A stretch of DNA of 10,692 nt from Candidatus Peregrinibacteria bacterium CG_4_10_14_0_2_um_filter_43_11 (lineage in GTDB: Bacteria > Patescibacteriota > Gracilibacteria > UM-FILTER-43-11): contig PFOK01000074.1 of NCBI GenBank assembly GCA_002792495.1, positions 1 through 10,692 of the forward strand, in the 5' to 3' direction. The notes under the pieces were generated by a model, which did no database searches, was not told the DNA's origin, and worked only from the letters and a program-made list of their open reading frames with translations. This document shows positions 1-6,812 of this stretch, piece by piece (within the stretch, counting starts at the first letter, position 1; each line of letters begins with the position of its first letter). A program made the position numbers and the translations under genes.

Positions 1-209
1 GGTATAATGTTTTTATTTTTGTTAAAAATAGTATACCATTTTATTGTTTATTATGCAGAAAGTTTATTAAATAGTAGCCTTAAGGACAATTCGTGTCATT
101 CGGATTTGCTAGAGATTGTGGTAACTCCAGAAAAATAAAATTTTGTGGAACCTCGATTCGAATTATGTTTAATCCGGGTCATTCGGATCGAATAGCCAAG
201 AAATAAAGT
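1..209. other. AT-rich upstream region of the SPOUT methyltransferase gene
   Basis: No gene is visible here. A perfect TATAAT occurs at 3-8, but any -35 box would lie outside the window. A second, weaker pair is TTGTTT (44-49), 17 bp, TTAAAT (67-72). The 11-mer GTCATTCGGAT occurs twice (95-105 and 178-188), the second copy 22 bp before the start codon. The palindrome ATTCGAAT (157-164) and the near-palindrome ATTCG-GAT-CGAAT (181-193) lie between and within these copies. They could be regulator sites, but nothing proves it. An in-frame TAA at 204-206 closes the upstream frame of the next gene. Confidence 0.4.
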
Positions 210-650
210 ATGATAACCGTTCTCGCCCACAATATTCGGAGTATGCACAACATCGGTTCTATTTTTCGAACCTGTGATGGCGCCGGCATTTCCAAATTGT
301 ACCTTACGGGCTACACGGCCTGTCCTCCGCGTAAAGAAATAAACAAAACCGCACTTGGAGCGGATGAATCTGTGGTATGGGAATATCACAAAGATCCCAT
401 AAAGTTGGTCAAAAAACTCAAAAAAGAAGGGCTGAAAATCATTGCACTTGAACGGACGGAGGGAAGCATCGATATCACCACTTTTAAATCAAAGCCTCCG
501 CTATGCATGATTATCGGCAACGAAATTGACGGGGTTGAACCGGATTTAATCAAATTATCCGACGCGATCGTCGAAATCCCCATGCGCGGACAAAAAGAAT
601 CCCTCAACGTATCGGTCGCTTTTGGTATTGCGGCTTATTTTTTAACGTGA
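210..650 (+). CDS. SPOUT-class RNA 2'-O-methyltransferase (TrmH/SpoU family), minimal form
   Basis: The protein of 146 residues is a bare SPOUT (alpha/beta-knot) catalytic domain that transfers a methyl group from SAM to a ribose 2'-OH in tRNA or rRNA. All three family motifs are visible: motif 1 with N8, R10, N14, G16 and R20 followed by TCDG; motif 2 IIGNEIDGVE at 101-110; motif 3 at about 121-139 (IPMRGQKESLNVSVAFG), which builds the knot and the SAM pocket. There is no N-terminal L30e-like RNA-binding domain, so it resembles the short TrmL-like branch; the target nucleotide cannot be named. The start at 210 is forced by an in-frame TAA at 204-206. No Shine-Dalgarno site precedes it, only an A-rich stretch. 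It converges with the chorismate mutase gene. The family is certain; the substrate is open. Confidence 0.93.
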   Translation: MITVLAHNIRSMHNIGSIFRTCDGAGISKLYLTGYTACPPRKEINKTALGADESVVWEYHKDPIKLVKKLKKEGLKIIALERTEGSIDITTFKSKPPLCMIIGNEIDGVEPDLIKLSDAIVEIPMRGQKESLNVSVAFGIAAYFLT

Positions 651-655
651 ATCCT

Positions 656-673
656 GTACTGAATTTTCAGTAC
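656..673 (+). terminator. Perfect 18-bp palindrome between convergent genes, possible weak terminator
   Basis: GTACTGAA, TT, TTCAGTAC form an uninterrupted inverted repeat six bases after the methyltransferase stop. On the plus strand it is followed by AATTTTAT, a poor U-tract, so termination of the upstream gene is plausible but weak. On the minus strand no T-run follows it. Confidence 0.4.
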
Positions 674-701
674 AATTTTATAATTCGCAATTCATAATTG
701 A

Positions 702-953
702 TTAGGCTTGCAGTCGTCTGCTTTCCTCAAAGATCAGTTCAAACAATTGCACTATAAAAGCAGAAGAGAGGTTGAGTTTAGCCGCTTGTGTTTTTAAGCG
801 TTCATTTATTTCCTGTTCGCGCTTGTCGTCACGCAAGGGCAGATTTAATCCTTTTTTTTGCTCGGCAATTTCCAGGGACAATTGCTGTCGTTTGCTGAGT
901 AACTCAAGAATTTGAGTGTCGATTTCATCAATTTTTCGTCGGATAGTTTGCAT
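702..953 (-). CDS. Chorismate mutase, AroQ class, monofunctional
   Basis: Converts chorismate to prephenate, the branch step to phenylalanine and tyrosine, in the cytoplasm. At 83 residues it is a stand-alone mutase of the all-helical AroQ fold, with no prephenate dehydratase or dehydrogenase domain. Active-site residues known from the E. coli P-protein mutase domain line up: R6 (R11), R22 (R28), a Lys at 33/34 (K39), D42 (D48), R45 and E46 (R51, E52), and S78 and Q82 (S84, Q88) in the final helix. I chose the internal ATG at 953 because the longer frame (from 1031) only adds a low-complexity, AT-encoded N-terminus (FFNFQFLIFD) that falls in promoter-like DNA. No Shine-Dalgarno site is present. 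No other shikimate-pathway gene lies in the window. Confidence 0.93.
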   Translation of the reverse strand: MQTIRRKIDEIDTQILELLSKRQQLSLEIAEQKKGLNLPLRDDKREQEINERLKTQAAKLNLSSAFIVQLFELIFEESRRLQA

Positions 954-966
954 ATTTTTTGGATAA

Positions 967-995
967 TATTTACTTGTATTGTAATCGAAAATCAA
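967..995 (-). promoter_or_regulatory. Candidate promoter of the chorismate mutase gene
   Basis: On the minus strand TTGATT (995-990) and TAAATA (972-967) are separated by 17 bp. A start site about 7 bp further would leave a leader of only some 7 nt before the ATG at 953, that is, an almost leaderless mRNA. The boxes are only moderate matches in AT-rich DNA. Confidence 0.4.
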
Positions 996-1031
996 AAATT
1001 GAAAATTAAAAAATAAAACTTTGGTTTTCAT

Positions 1032-1060
1032 TTGCCTTTTTTAAGATTTAGTGATAACAT
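1032..1060 (+). promoter_or_regulatory. Candidate extended -10 promoter of the Gly/Gln/Pro-rich protein gene
   Basis: TTGCCT (1032-1037) and TAACAT (1055-1060) are separated by 17 bp, and a TGn extension (TG at 1052-1053) precedes the -10 box. The start would lie near 1067, giving a leader of about 20 nt. It diverges from the mutase promoter. Confidence 0.42.
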
Positions 1061-1087
1061 CCTACCCGATAAATTAATTTTTAAGCC

Positions 1088-1726
1088 ATGGACGATCAAT
1101 CAATCAATCCAAATCCAATGAATCCTCAAGGGGGAGGAGGACAACCCGTAGGAGGCCAACCAGCCGGTGGTCAGCCAGTGGGGGGGCAAGCAGGACAAAC
1201 CGGCGGTCAGCCAGTACCTCCAACTCCACCAACACCTCCAGTTCCAGTAGCAGGACAACCTGCAGGAGGACAACCTGCCGGAGCAGGTGGTAATGATTTG
1301 AGTGGCATTATGGAGGAGAATGTAGACATTAGCGGTCTCATCGCGAATGCGGGGAATCAGCAACAGCAACAGCAATTTATTGCGAGCATCAAGATCCCAC
1401 CTCATCCCAATACTCAGTTTAATGAACAGGAGTTTATTCAGCTACTTGCCGGATCCATTTCGCTTACCGTTAACGAAAAACACCGCATTGTTCAGGCGAT
1501 TGCTCAGCTGTCTCAATTTCAGATCGACGAATTGATTAAAATTTTCCGCGAAGAACAACAAAAATTCGCTGAATTGGAAAAAAAGCACGCTGAACAAGTT
1601 GCCGAACTCGAAAAACAACACGCTTCAGGTTCTGTGGAGGCTTTGGAAGATAAAACCGAAGAAGAGACAAAGAAGCAGGAGGAGGGGTCAGAAGTGGATG
1701 ACATTAAAAAATCCCTCGGGCTTTAA
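1088..1726 (+). CDS. Hypothetical Gly/Gln/Pro-rich protein with C-terminal coiled coil
   Basis: Not assignable to a known function. Residues 12-68 are disordered: pentapeptide-like GGQPV/GGQPA repeats and a PPTPPTPPVP stretch. A run of six Gln sits at about 91-96. A conserved-looking helical segment follows (about 111-150, including SLTVNEKHRIVQAIAQ and SQFQIDELIKIF), then a charged coiled coil (about 150-178, FAELEKKHAEQVAELEK), an acidic Lys/Glu tail and a final DDIKKSLGL. There is no signal peptide and no membrane segment. I recall similar 'LSQFQIDELI...AELEKKH' modules in candidate-phyla genomes, but only from memory. The start at 1088 follows a plausible promoter and has no Shine-Dalgarno site. 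It is monocistronic: its own terminator follows. The architecture suggests a scaffold or assembly role, which is a guess. Confidence 0.8.
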   Translation: MDDQSINPNPMNPQGGGGQPVGGQPAGGQPVGGQAGQTGGQPVPPTPPTPPVPVAGQPAGGQPAGAGGNDLSGIMEENVDISGLIANAGNQQQQQQFIASIKIPPHPNTQFNEQEFIQLLAGSISLTVNEKHRIVQAIAQLSQFQIDELIKIFREEQQKFAELEKKHAEQVAELEKQHASGSVEALEDKTEEETKKQEEGSEVDDIKKSLGL

Positions 1727-1741
1727 TTTCAACTTTCATAA

Positions 1742-1794
1742 AACCGCTAGATCATTAAATCAATTGATTGATTCGTATGATCGAGTGGTTTTTT
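1742..1794 (+). terminator. Bidirectional terminator between the coiled-coil gene and clpC
   Basis: Arms 1742-1755 (AACCGCTAGATCAT) and 1777-1790 (ATGATCGAGTGGTT) pair over 14 positions with one A/G mismatch and one G-U pair. The loop contains a further AATCAATTGATT palindrome. A run of six T (1789-1794) follows on the plus strand, and on the minus strand GGTTTTATG follows. It lies 15 bp after the plus-strand stop and 7 bp beyond the clpC stop, so it can serve both genes. Confidence 0.75.
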
Positions 1795-1796
1795 GA

Positions 1797-4421
1797 TTAG
1801 GCAGTAGTCGTTTTTTTGATTATTTTTGTCGCTGTTTTCGTTTTTACGGTAATGGTGATTCCGGTAAACACAAATTCATTTGTAGAATAATCCACCTTAA
1901 TCCGGGAACCGGGCTTGAATTCGCCGGCCAGCATTTTTTCAGCAAGAGGGTCTTCAATAAGATCCTGTATTTTTCGTCGAACCGGGCGTGCGCCATATTC
2001 AGGATCGTAACTCACTTTTGCCAGTTGATCGAGCGCTTCGGCGGTCAGTTCCAGAACGATGCTTTTTTCAGCCAATCGATCGTTGAGCTCTTTGATTTGA
2101 AGTTGAACAATCGACTTAATATCCTCATGATTCAAGGGTTTGAATACAATGATTTTATCTACACGATTCAAGAATTCGGGACGGAAAAAATCTTTCATTT
2201 CTTTAAGAACCTGCTGTTTTTTTTCATTAAAATTATCTTCCGCCTGCTTAAGGCTGTTGTCATCCAGCGCGAAACCGATTTTGGCGGCTTCTTTGGTCAA
2301 TTGTTTGGCGCCGATATTACTGGTCATAATAATGATCGTATTGCGGAAATCAACCTTTTTTCCCTTCGCGTCGGTCAAGTAGCCATCTTCCAAAACCTGC
2401 AAAAGTAAATTAAAAAATTCGGGATGTGCTTTCTCCACTTCATCAAACAAAACAACGCTATAGGGTTTTCGTCGAACCATTTCTGTCAGCTGGCCACCCT
2501 CTTCGTATCCCACATAACCTGCTGTCGCTCCCACAAGCCGTGAAACATTGTGACGCTCCATGAACTCACTCATGTCGATTTTAATGAGGGCATCCTTGTT
2601 GTTATAAACCTCATTGGCCAGTGACTTTACAAGTTCGGTTTTTCCGACTCCGGTTGGGCCTAAAAAGATGAATGAGCCGATCGGGCGATTGTGCGAGGCG
2701 ATGCCAACGCGGGAACGGCGAATGGATTTCGAAATTTCACTCACTGCTTCGTTCTGACTAATAATATGTTGATGAAGAATAGATTCTAAATCGGTTAATT
2801 TTTTGCTTTCGTCTTTCATGAGCTTTGTGGTGGGAATGCCAGTGATCTTGGCAATGATTTTGCCAATATCATTTTCATCGATCTTATTGCGCTTTCTCTG
2901 ATGATGATTGTCTTCTTTAATCTGTTCTATTCTCTTAACAATCACTTCTTTTCTTTGTTTCATTTTAGACGCCTTTTCATATTCTTGATTCATCACGCGT
3001 TTTTCAATTTCTTTTTCAATTTTATTGATTTTTTCCTTTTCTTCCCGGATCAGGGGCAAATTACTTTGAGAACGACCCCCTTTGAGCGCGGCGGCCTCAT
3101 CAATCAAATCAATTGCCTTGTCCGGTAAAAAACGATCCGCAATGTAGCGCTTGGAAAGCTGAACAGCCGATTGAATCGCACTATCAGTGATGGTTAAATT
3201 ATGAAATTTTTCGTAAGTGGGTCGAAGACCCTCCAGAATTTTAATGCAGGATTCAACAGTGGGTTCTTCAACCATGATCGACTGAAAACGGCGTTCCAGA
3301 GCTTTGTCTTTTTCAATATGTTTGCGGTATTCATCGATGGTAGTAGCACCGATGATTTGCAGAGATCCGCGGGATAAGGCCGGTTTTAAAAGATTGGCGG
3401 CATCCATACTGCCTTCCGCGGAACCTGTGCCGCTGACGGTGTGAATTTCATCGATGAATAGAATGATTTCATTGTCCACTTTGGTGGCCTCATCGATAAT
3501 GCTTTTCATCCGTTCTTCAAATTCACCGCGGTATTTAGTACCGGCAACCACATTGCTGAGGGAAAGTGAAAGAATGCGCTTGTTAAGCAGTGCATCCGGA
3601 ACACGCTCCTGAATAATGGCATGGGCAAGCCCCTCTACTACCGCGGTTTTTCCCACGCCGGATTCGCCGATAATGATGGGATTGTTCTTTGTCTTGCGAT
3701 TCAAAATATGAATCATGCGTTCAATTTCCATATCACGACCAATGATCGGATCGATTTCACCTTTGCGGCACTTCTCGTTCAAATCGGTTGAAAAATAATC
3801 GAGTGCGGGAGTTTTACTTTTGGATTCGCCTTTTGGAACACCCATGGGCATTTCTTTTTGAGGGAAGGCATTCGCGTGATATCCCTCTTCGTTCGGGGAA
3901 AAAATGACACCCTGAAGCCCTTGAAGAAAACGATCGAGAGACGTATTGATTTGCTGAACGTCTTTTTTTCGCGCGCTGGCCATTTGCTCAAACATTTCGC
4001 TAATCTGACTCTGAAAATCCTCCGGGTTGACTTCCATGTTTTCCAAAATCACCGTGGCCGCGCATTTTTCCTGAGAAACCAAGGCAAATAACAAGTGTTC
4101 CGTGCCCACAAAAGGATGATTGTATTTATGAGCCACCTTTACCGCGTCTTCAATAATAGTGGTGAGATACGAAGAAAGGCCGTGTTGAACATGTTTGGCT
4201 TCCGGCTCCTGGTTCGAAGCGGAATTCAAAATCATTCGTACGTTCTCGAGCGATACACCGGCACCCGTTAAAATCGAAAAAGCCAGCGAACGCGGGTTAG
4301 AAAGAAGCCCGATCAACAAATGTTCACTGCCGATATACGGCAGGCCATGTTTACGGGATTCTTCTTCCGCAATGCTTAAAGCTTGTTTTGCATTGGGCGT
4401 AAAACGGTCAAAAGGAGACAT
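1797..4421 (-). CDS. clpC: ClpC-type AAA+ unfoldase, ATPase subunit of the Clp protease
   Basis: A hexameric unfoldase that feeds proteins to ClpP in the cytoplasm. At 874 residues it has the full ClpC layout: two Clp_N repeats (about 1-145); AAA-1 with Walker A GESGVGKTA (252-260), pore loop around GTKYRGEFEER (294-304), Walker B ILFIDEIH (320-327) and arginine finger near ALERR (374-378); a short middle region with a UVR-like helix pair (about 468-500), as in ClpC rather than the long ClpB coil; AAA-2 with Walker A GPTGVGKTE (588-596) and Walker B VVLFDEVEKAHP (656-667); and a C-terminal D2-small domain. An IGF tripeptide at 715-717 matches the ClpP-docking loop, so a ClpP partner is expected elsewhere. 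The tail is Thr/Lys-rich (TKTATKIIKKTTTA). It lies downstream of fmt but has its own promoter. No Shine-Dalgarno site: the ATG follows AAAAATTAAATT. Confidence 0.97.
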   Translation of the reverse strand: MSPFDRFTPNAKQALSIAEEESRKHGLPYIGSEHLLIGLLSNPRSLAFSILTGAGVSLENVRMILNSASNQEPEAKHVQHGLSSYLTTIIEDAVKVAHKYNHPFVGTEHLLFALVSQEKCAATVILENMEVNPEDFQSQISEMFEQMASARKKDVQQINTSLDRFLQGLQGVIFSPNEEGYHANAFPQKEMPMGVPKGESKSKTPALDYFSTDLNEKCRKGEIDPIIGRDMEIERMIHILNRKTKNNPIIIGESGVGKTAVVEGLAHAIIQERVPDALLNKRILSLSLSNVVAGTKYRGEFEERMKSIIDEATKVDNEIILFIDEIHTVSGTGSAEGSMDAANLLKPALSRGSLQIIGATTIDEYRKHIEKDKALERRFQSIMVEEPTVESCIKILEGLRPTYEKFHNLTITDSAIQSAVQLSKRYIADRFLPDKAIDLIDEAAALKGGRSQSNLPLIREEKEKINKIEKEIEKRVMNQEYEKASKMKQRKEVIVKRIEQIKEDNHHQRKRNKIDENDIGKIIAKITGIPTTKLMKDESKKLTDLESILHQHIISQNEAVSEISKSIRRSRVGIASHNRPIGSFIFLGPTGVGKTELVKSLANEVYNNKDALIKIDMSEFMERHNVSRLVGATAGYVGYEEGGQLTEMVRRKPYSVVLFDEVEKAHPEFFNLLLQVLEDGYLTDAKGKKVDFRNTIIIMTSNIGAKQLTKEAAKIGFALDDNSLKQAEDNFNEKKQQVLKEMKDFFRPEFLNRVDKIIVFKPLNHEDIKSIVQLQIKELNDRLAEKSIVLELTAEALDQLAKVSYDPEYGARPVRRKIQDLIEDPLAEKMLAGEFKPGSRIKVDYSTNEFVFTGITITVKTKTATKIIKKTTTA

Positions 4422-4497
4422 AATTTAATTTTTAATTTTAAACTTTTAAACAATTAGTTTTAAAAATTATAAACTAAAAATTTAAAATTCTTACCCA

Positions 4498-4526
4498 ATT
4501 ATACCTTTTTTTAGAAGAAGTGTGAA
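4498..4526 (-). promoter_or_regulatory. clpC promoter
   Basis: On the minus strand TTCACA (4526-4521), a 17-bp spacer and a perfect TATAAT (4503-4498) lie between the fmt stop and clpC. This predicts a start near 4491 and an AU-rich leader of about 70 nt that contains TTAGTTT/AAACTAA inverted arms (4454-4476 region) and ends in AAAAATTAAATT before the ATG. No CIRCE-like (TTAGCACTC) or other heat-shock operator is visible. Confidence 0.75.
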
Positions 4527-4531
4527 GTGTT

Positions 4532-5467
4532 TTAGCCTAAGCTCACCCCTATAAAATCAGGATAGCCACGGACAAATTCATCAATCGATTGTGTTTTTCC
4601 TCCCTCCAATTGTAATTCAGAAAGTTCAACGGAGCCAGAACCGGTTGTAACCAAAATAACTTCATCTCTCTCAAAAACCGTTCCCGGTGAATCGTCATAG
4701 CTCACGTCCGCGACTCTTGCCTTGGTGATGATGAGCCTTTTTTCATTCCAGAATGTAAAACTACCCGGCCAGCCGGCATACGCGCGGATTTTATTCACAA
4801 GGGGCAACGCCGGTTCTTTCCAATCGATTTTGCCGTCCGTTTTTTGGATTTTTTGACAATACGTCGCTTCACCTTCTTGCGGTTCGGGTTTTAAATTATC
4901 ACGAATAATCGACAACAAAACATCTGGTGTTTTTTCGCCTGCCAGTTGCCCCAATTTTTCACGCAAAGTCATCGCGTCATCTGCCGATGTAATCGAAATC
5001 GAAAAAGTATCATAAGCAGAGCCCGTGTCCATTTGTTCTTCCATATGCATGATCGTGATTCCCGTTTTTTCCTCCCCATCAAGCAGAGCGTGTTGAATGG
5101 GGGAGGCACCACGGTATTTCGGTAAAAGGGAAGCATGTACGTTAATACAGCCGTGTCGGGAGATATACAGTAGTTCTTTCGAAAAAATTTGTCCGTAAGC
5201 CATCACTACCATCAAATCAACATTGAGTTTCCGGAGGTGATCTATGCTACCGAAATCATTGATATTTTTAGGTTGCAATAGAGGGAATTCCAATTCCGTT
5301 GCCGTTCGTTTGATTGCCGAGGGCTGAAGTTCCATTCTACGTCCTGCGGGTTTGTCCTCCTGAGTCACAACCAGTACCAGTTCAAAACGTTTATCCTCAG
5401 CGAGAGAGCGCAATAACGGGACAGCAATTTCCGGAGTGCCGGCAAAAATAAGGCGAATGGGATTCAT
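4532..5467 (-). CDS. fmt: Methionyl-tRNA formyltransferase
   Basis: Formylates Met-tRNA(fMet) with 10-formyl-tetrahydrofolate, giving the initiator for translation. Its 311 residues match the usual length. The N-terminal formyltransferase fold holds the catalytic set: N109 and H111 in NVHASLLPKYRGASPIQ and D147 in QMDTG, after the ITIMHM strand. The folate-side start FAGTPEIAVPLL (8-19) is also typical. The C-terminal tRNA-binding barrel is recognisable from KIDWKEPALPLVNKIRA onward. The usual partner def (peptide deformylase) is not next to it. It is transcribed from its own promoter with a short leader of about 20 nt and no Shine-Dalgarno site (CTCGCTCTA precedes the ATG). Retaining fmt shows that formyl-Met initiation is used. 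Confidence 0.97.
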   Translation of the reverse strand: MNPIRLIFAGTPEIAVPLLRSLAEDKRFELVLVVTQEDKPAGRRMELQPSAIKRTATELEFPLLQPKNINDFGSIDHLRKLNVDLMVVMAYGQIFSKELLYISRHGCINVHASLLPKYRGASPIQHALLDGEEKTGITIMHMEEQMDTGSAYDTFSISITSADDAMTLREKLGQLAGEKTPDVLLSIIRDNLKPEPQEGEATYCQKIQKTDGKIDWKEPALPLVNKIRAYAGWPGSFTFWNEKRLIITKARVADVSYDDSPGTVFERDEVILVTTGSGSVELSELQLEGGKTQSIDEFVRGYPDFIGVSLG

Positions 5468-5493
5468 TAGAGCGAGTCATTTTGTTTGATTAC

Positions 5494-5522
5494 AGTATAG
5501 CGTGATCGAATAGAAACGACAA
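5494..5522 (-). promoter_or_regulatory. fmt promoter
   Basis: On the minus strand TTGTCG (5522-5517), 17 bp, TATACT (5499-5494). The predicted start near 5487 gives a leader of roughly 20 nt to the ATG at 5467. Confidence 0.65.
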
Positions 5523-5545
5523 ATTACGATTATCGATAATTAACG

Positions 5546-5593
5546 AATAGGTACGCCGATTGGTTGACCTATAGGTTCACCAATAGGAATATC
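5546..5593. repeat. Four imperfect 12-bp tandem repeats with a central dyad
   Basis: Units: AATAGGTACGCC (5546-5557), GATTGGTTGACC (5558-5569), TATAGGTTCACC (5570-5581), AATAGGAATATC (5582-5593). The middle two also form an extended inverted repeat: ATTGGT (5559-5564) and ACCAAT (5579-5584) flank the perfect palindrome ACCTATAGGT (5567-5576) with 2-bp gaps. It could be an operator for either divergent gene or a remnant of a repeat-coding sequence. Confidence 0.7.
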
Positions 5594-5702
5594 GATCAGT
5601 AATCAGATTTTATAACCACACTACATTTAAAAAAGTGAGGCCAGCTCAATAGATATAACCGACAATTATCTTGTAACAATGACTACTTCATTTGCTTGAT
5701 AG

Positions 5703-5732
5703 TTGTTGAAATTCTTTTTACAGTAATATACT
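5703..5732 (+). promoter_or_regulatory. Candidate promoter of the DHH phosphoesterase gene
   Basis: TATACT at 5727-5732 is a good -10 box. The -35 choice is less sure: TTGTTG (5703-5708) with an 18-bp spacer fits best. The start near 5739 would give a leader of about 50 nt, nearly all A and T. Confidence 0.5.
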
Positions 5733-5789
5733 TACTTAAAAAAAATAATTTAAACATTTTAATTTTATTAAAACAAATATTAAATCCTC

Positions 5790-6749
5790 ATGAAATTAGA
5801 TCAAAATGCCCTGAATGACATTGGGGCGATAATAAATCAGTCCCGCCGCCCGCTCATCATCCCCCACAGAACGCCGGATGGCGACACCTTGGGGGCCGCT
5901 TTAGGTTTGTATCAGGTGCTAAAAAATCTAGGGAAGGCACCGGAAGTCATTTGCTTTGATAAGCCTGCTGATATATTCGAATTTTTGCCCAATATCAATA
6001 GAGTAAAAGTGGGTTCGCCACAACTCGATTATGACGCTTATTTTATTCCGGATGCGGGCGCAACACATTTAACCGGTTTTCACGAAACGCACCCCCAACT
6101 TTTCGATAAAAGCCTGAATGTGATCAATATCGATCATCACCCCTCCAACAATTATTATGGCAAAGCGAACTTGGTTGTAACAAGTGCGGCTTCTGCCACG
6201 GCTATTGTCACGGAAATGCTGGAGGCTCTTAGCATTCCGATTGACCGAAATACGGCCACCTGTTTGCTCACCGGTATTTATACCGATACAGGCAGCTTTC
6301 AGCATGCCAACACCAGTGCCGAAACATTGCGCATCGCGGCTCGGCTCCTGGCTAGGGGCGCGGATTTACGTCATATTTCCAAAAGCATTTTCAATACCAC
6401 CAAAATTTCTACCATGCACTTGTGGGGACGGGTTTTAAAAAGCATTTATCAAACACCGGAGAAGGTGACAATGGCGGTGGTCACCGAACAGGATTTTAAA
6501 GATTGCGGCGCGGTTTACGATGAATTAAACGGGGCGGTGGATTACGTCAATTCCGTTCCCGGCTCCAAATACAGTGTGATTCTTACAGAGCGTGCCGGAA
6601 AAGTGAAAGGATCGCTTCGCACCTTAAAAGACGAAGTGGATGTTGCTCAAATTGCCGCGAATTACGGAGGGGGCGGGCACACCAAAGCGGCCGGTTTTAC
6701 CGTAACGGGAAAATTAGAAAAAGAGATAAAATGGAAAGTGGTGGAGTGA
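5790..6749 (+). CDS. nrnA: DHH/DHHA1 phosphoesterase, NrnA-like (nanoRNase / pAp phosphatase)
   Basis: Family members degrade very short RNA oligonucleotides (2-5 nt) and dephosphorylate 3'-phosphoadenosine 5'-phosphate, or hydrolyse cyclic-dinucleotide products such as pApA, using two Mn ions. The 319 residues match stand-alone NrnA. Metal ligands are in place: motif I PHRTPDGDTLG with H26, D30 and D32; motif II FIPDAG with D88; motif III IDHHPS with D115-H116-H117; motif IV YTDTGSF with D166. The DHHA1 substrate-binding loop GGGGHTKAAG lies at 293-302. There is no membrane, PAS or CBS part, so it is not GdpP-like. Which substrate dominates cannot be read from sequence. The start is preceded by AAATATTAAATCCTC, with no Shine-Dalgarno site. 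The stop is TGA; the next promoter begins two bases later. Confidence 0.93.
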   Translation: MKLDQNALNDIGAIINQSRRPLIIPHRTPDGDTLGAALGLYQVLKNLGKAPEVICFDKPADIFEFLPNINRVKVGSPQLDYDAYFIPDAGATHLTGFHETHPQLFDKSLNVINIDHHPSNNYYGKANLVVTSAASATAIVTEMLEALSIPIDRNTATCLLTGIYTDTGSFQHANTSAETLRIAARLLARGADLRHISKSIFNTTKISTMHLWGRVLKSIYQTPEKVTMAVVTEQDFKDCGAVYDELNGAVDYVNSVPGSKYSVILTERAGKVKGSLRTLKDEVDVAQIAANYGGGGHTKAAGFTVTGKLEKEIKWKVVE

Positions 6750-6751
6750 GG

Positions 6752-6780
6752 TTGACATGGGTGAGTATATTTAGTAAAAT
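6752..6780 (+). promoter_or_regulatory. Near-consensus promoter of the methyltransferase gene
   Basis: Perfect TTGACA (6752-6757), 17-bp spacer, TAAAAT (6775-6780). It starts two bases after the DHH stop codon. The start near 6787 leaves a leader of about 26 nt without a Shine-Dalgarno site. Confidence 0.75.
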
Positions 6781-6789
6781 AAACTAAAT
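6769..6789. promoter_or_regulatory. Operator-like dyad over the -10 box
   Basis: ATTTAGT (6769-6775), 7 bp, ACTAAAT (6783-6789): perfect 7-bp arms centred on the -10 hexamer and reaching the predicted start. A repressor bound here would block the strong promoter. The arms are AT-rich, so chance is possible. Confidence 0.45.
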
Positions 6790-6812
6790 TAACCGCCTTT
6801 TCATTTTTTGAT

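Larger units (their letters stand above)
5468..5789. other. 322-bp divergent intergenic region between fmt and the DHH gene
   Basis: No credible gene. It holds the fmt promoter on the left, a 12-bp tandem repeat with dyad symmetry in the middle (5546-5593), and the promoter and AT-rich leader of the DHH phosphoesterase gene on the right. A short minus-strand frame across the repeat reads PIGE, PIGQ, PIGV before a stop but is only about 18 codons long between stops. Confidence 0.6.

Noticed and set aside
96..389. 97-codon minus-strand frame opposite the SPOUT methyltransferase
   Set aside because: It overlaps the 5' half of a gene with three conserved motifs and has no recognisable domain or start context.
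648..650. UGA recoding (UGA=Gly, as in Gracilibacteria)
   Set aside because: UGA ends the SPOUT methyltransferase and the DHH gene (6747-6749) just where their families end, so it is read as stop.
954..1031. N-terminal extension of the chorismate mutase from ATG 1031
   Set aside because: The added residues are low-complexity, AT-encoded and absent from the AroQ fold, and they cover promoter-like DNA. The internal ATG gives a standard-length mutase.
5540..5600. Short minus-strand coding frame with PIGx repeats
   Set aside because: Only about 18 codons between stops and no start codon context; kept as a possible remnant, not as a gene.
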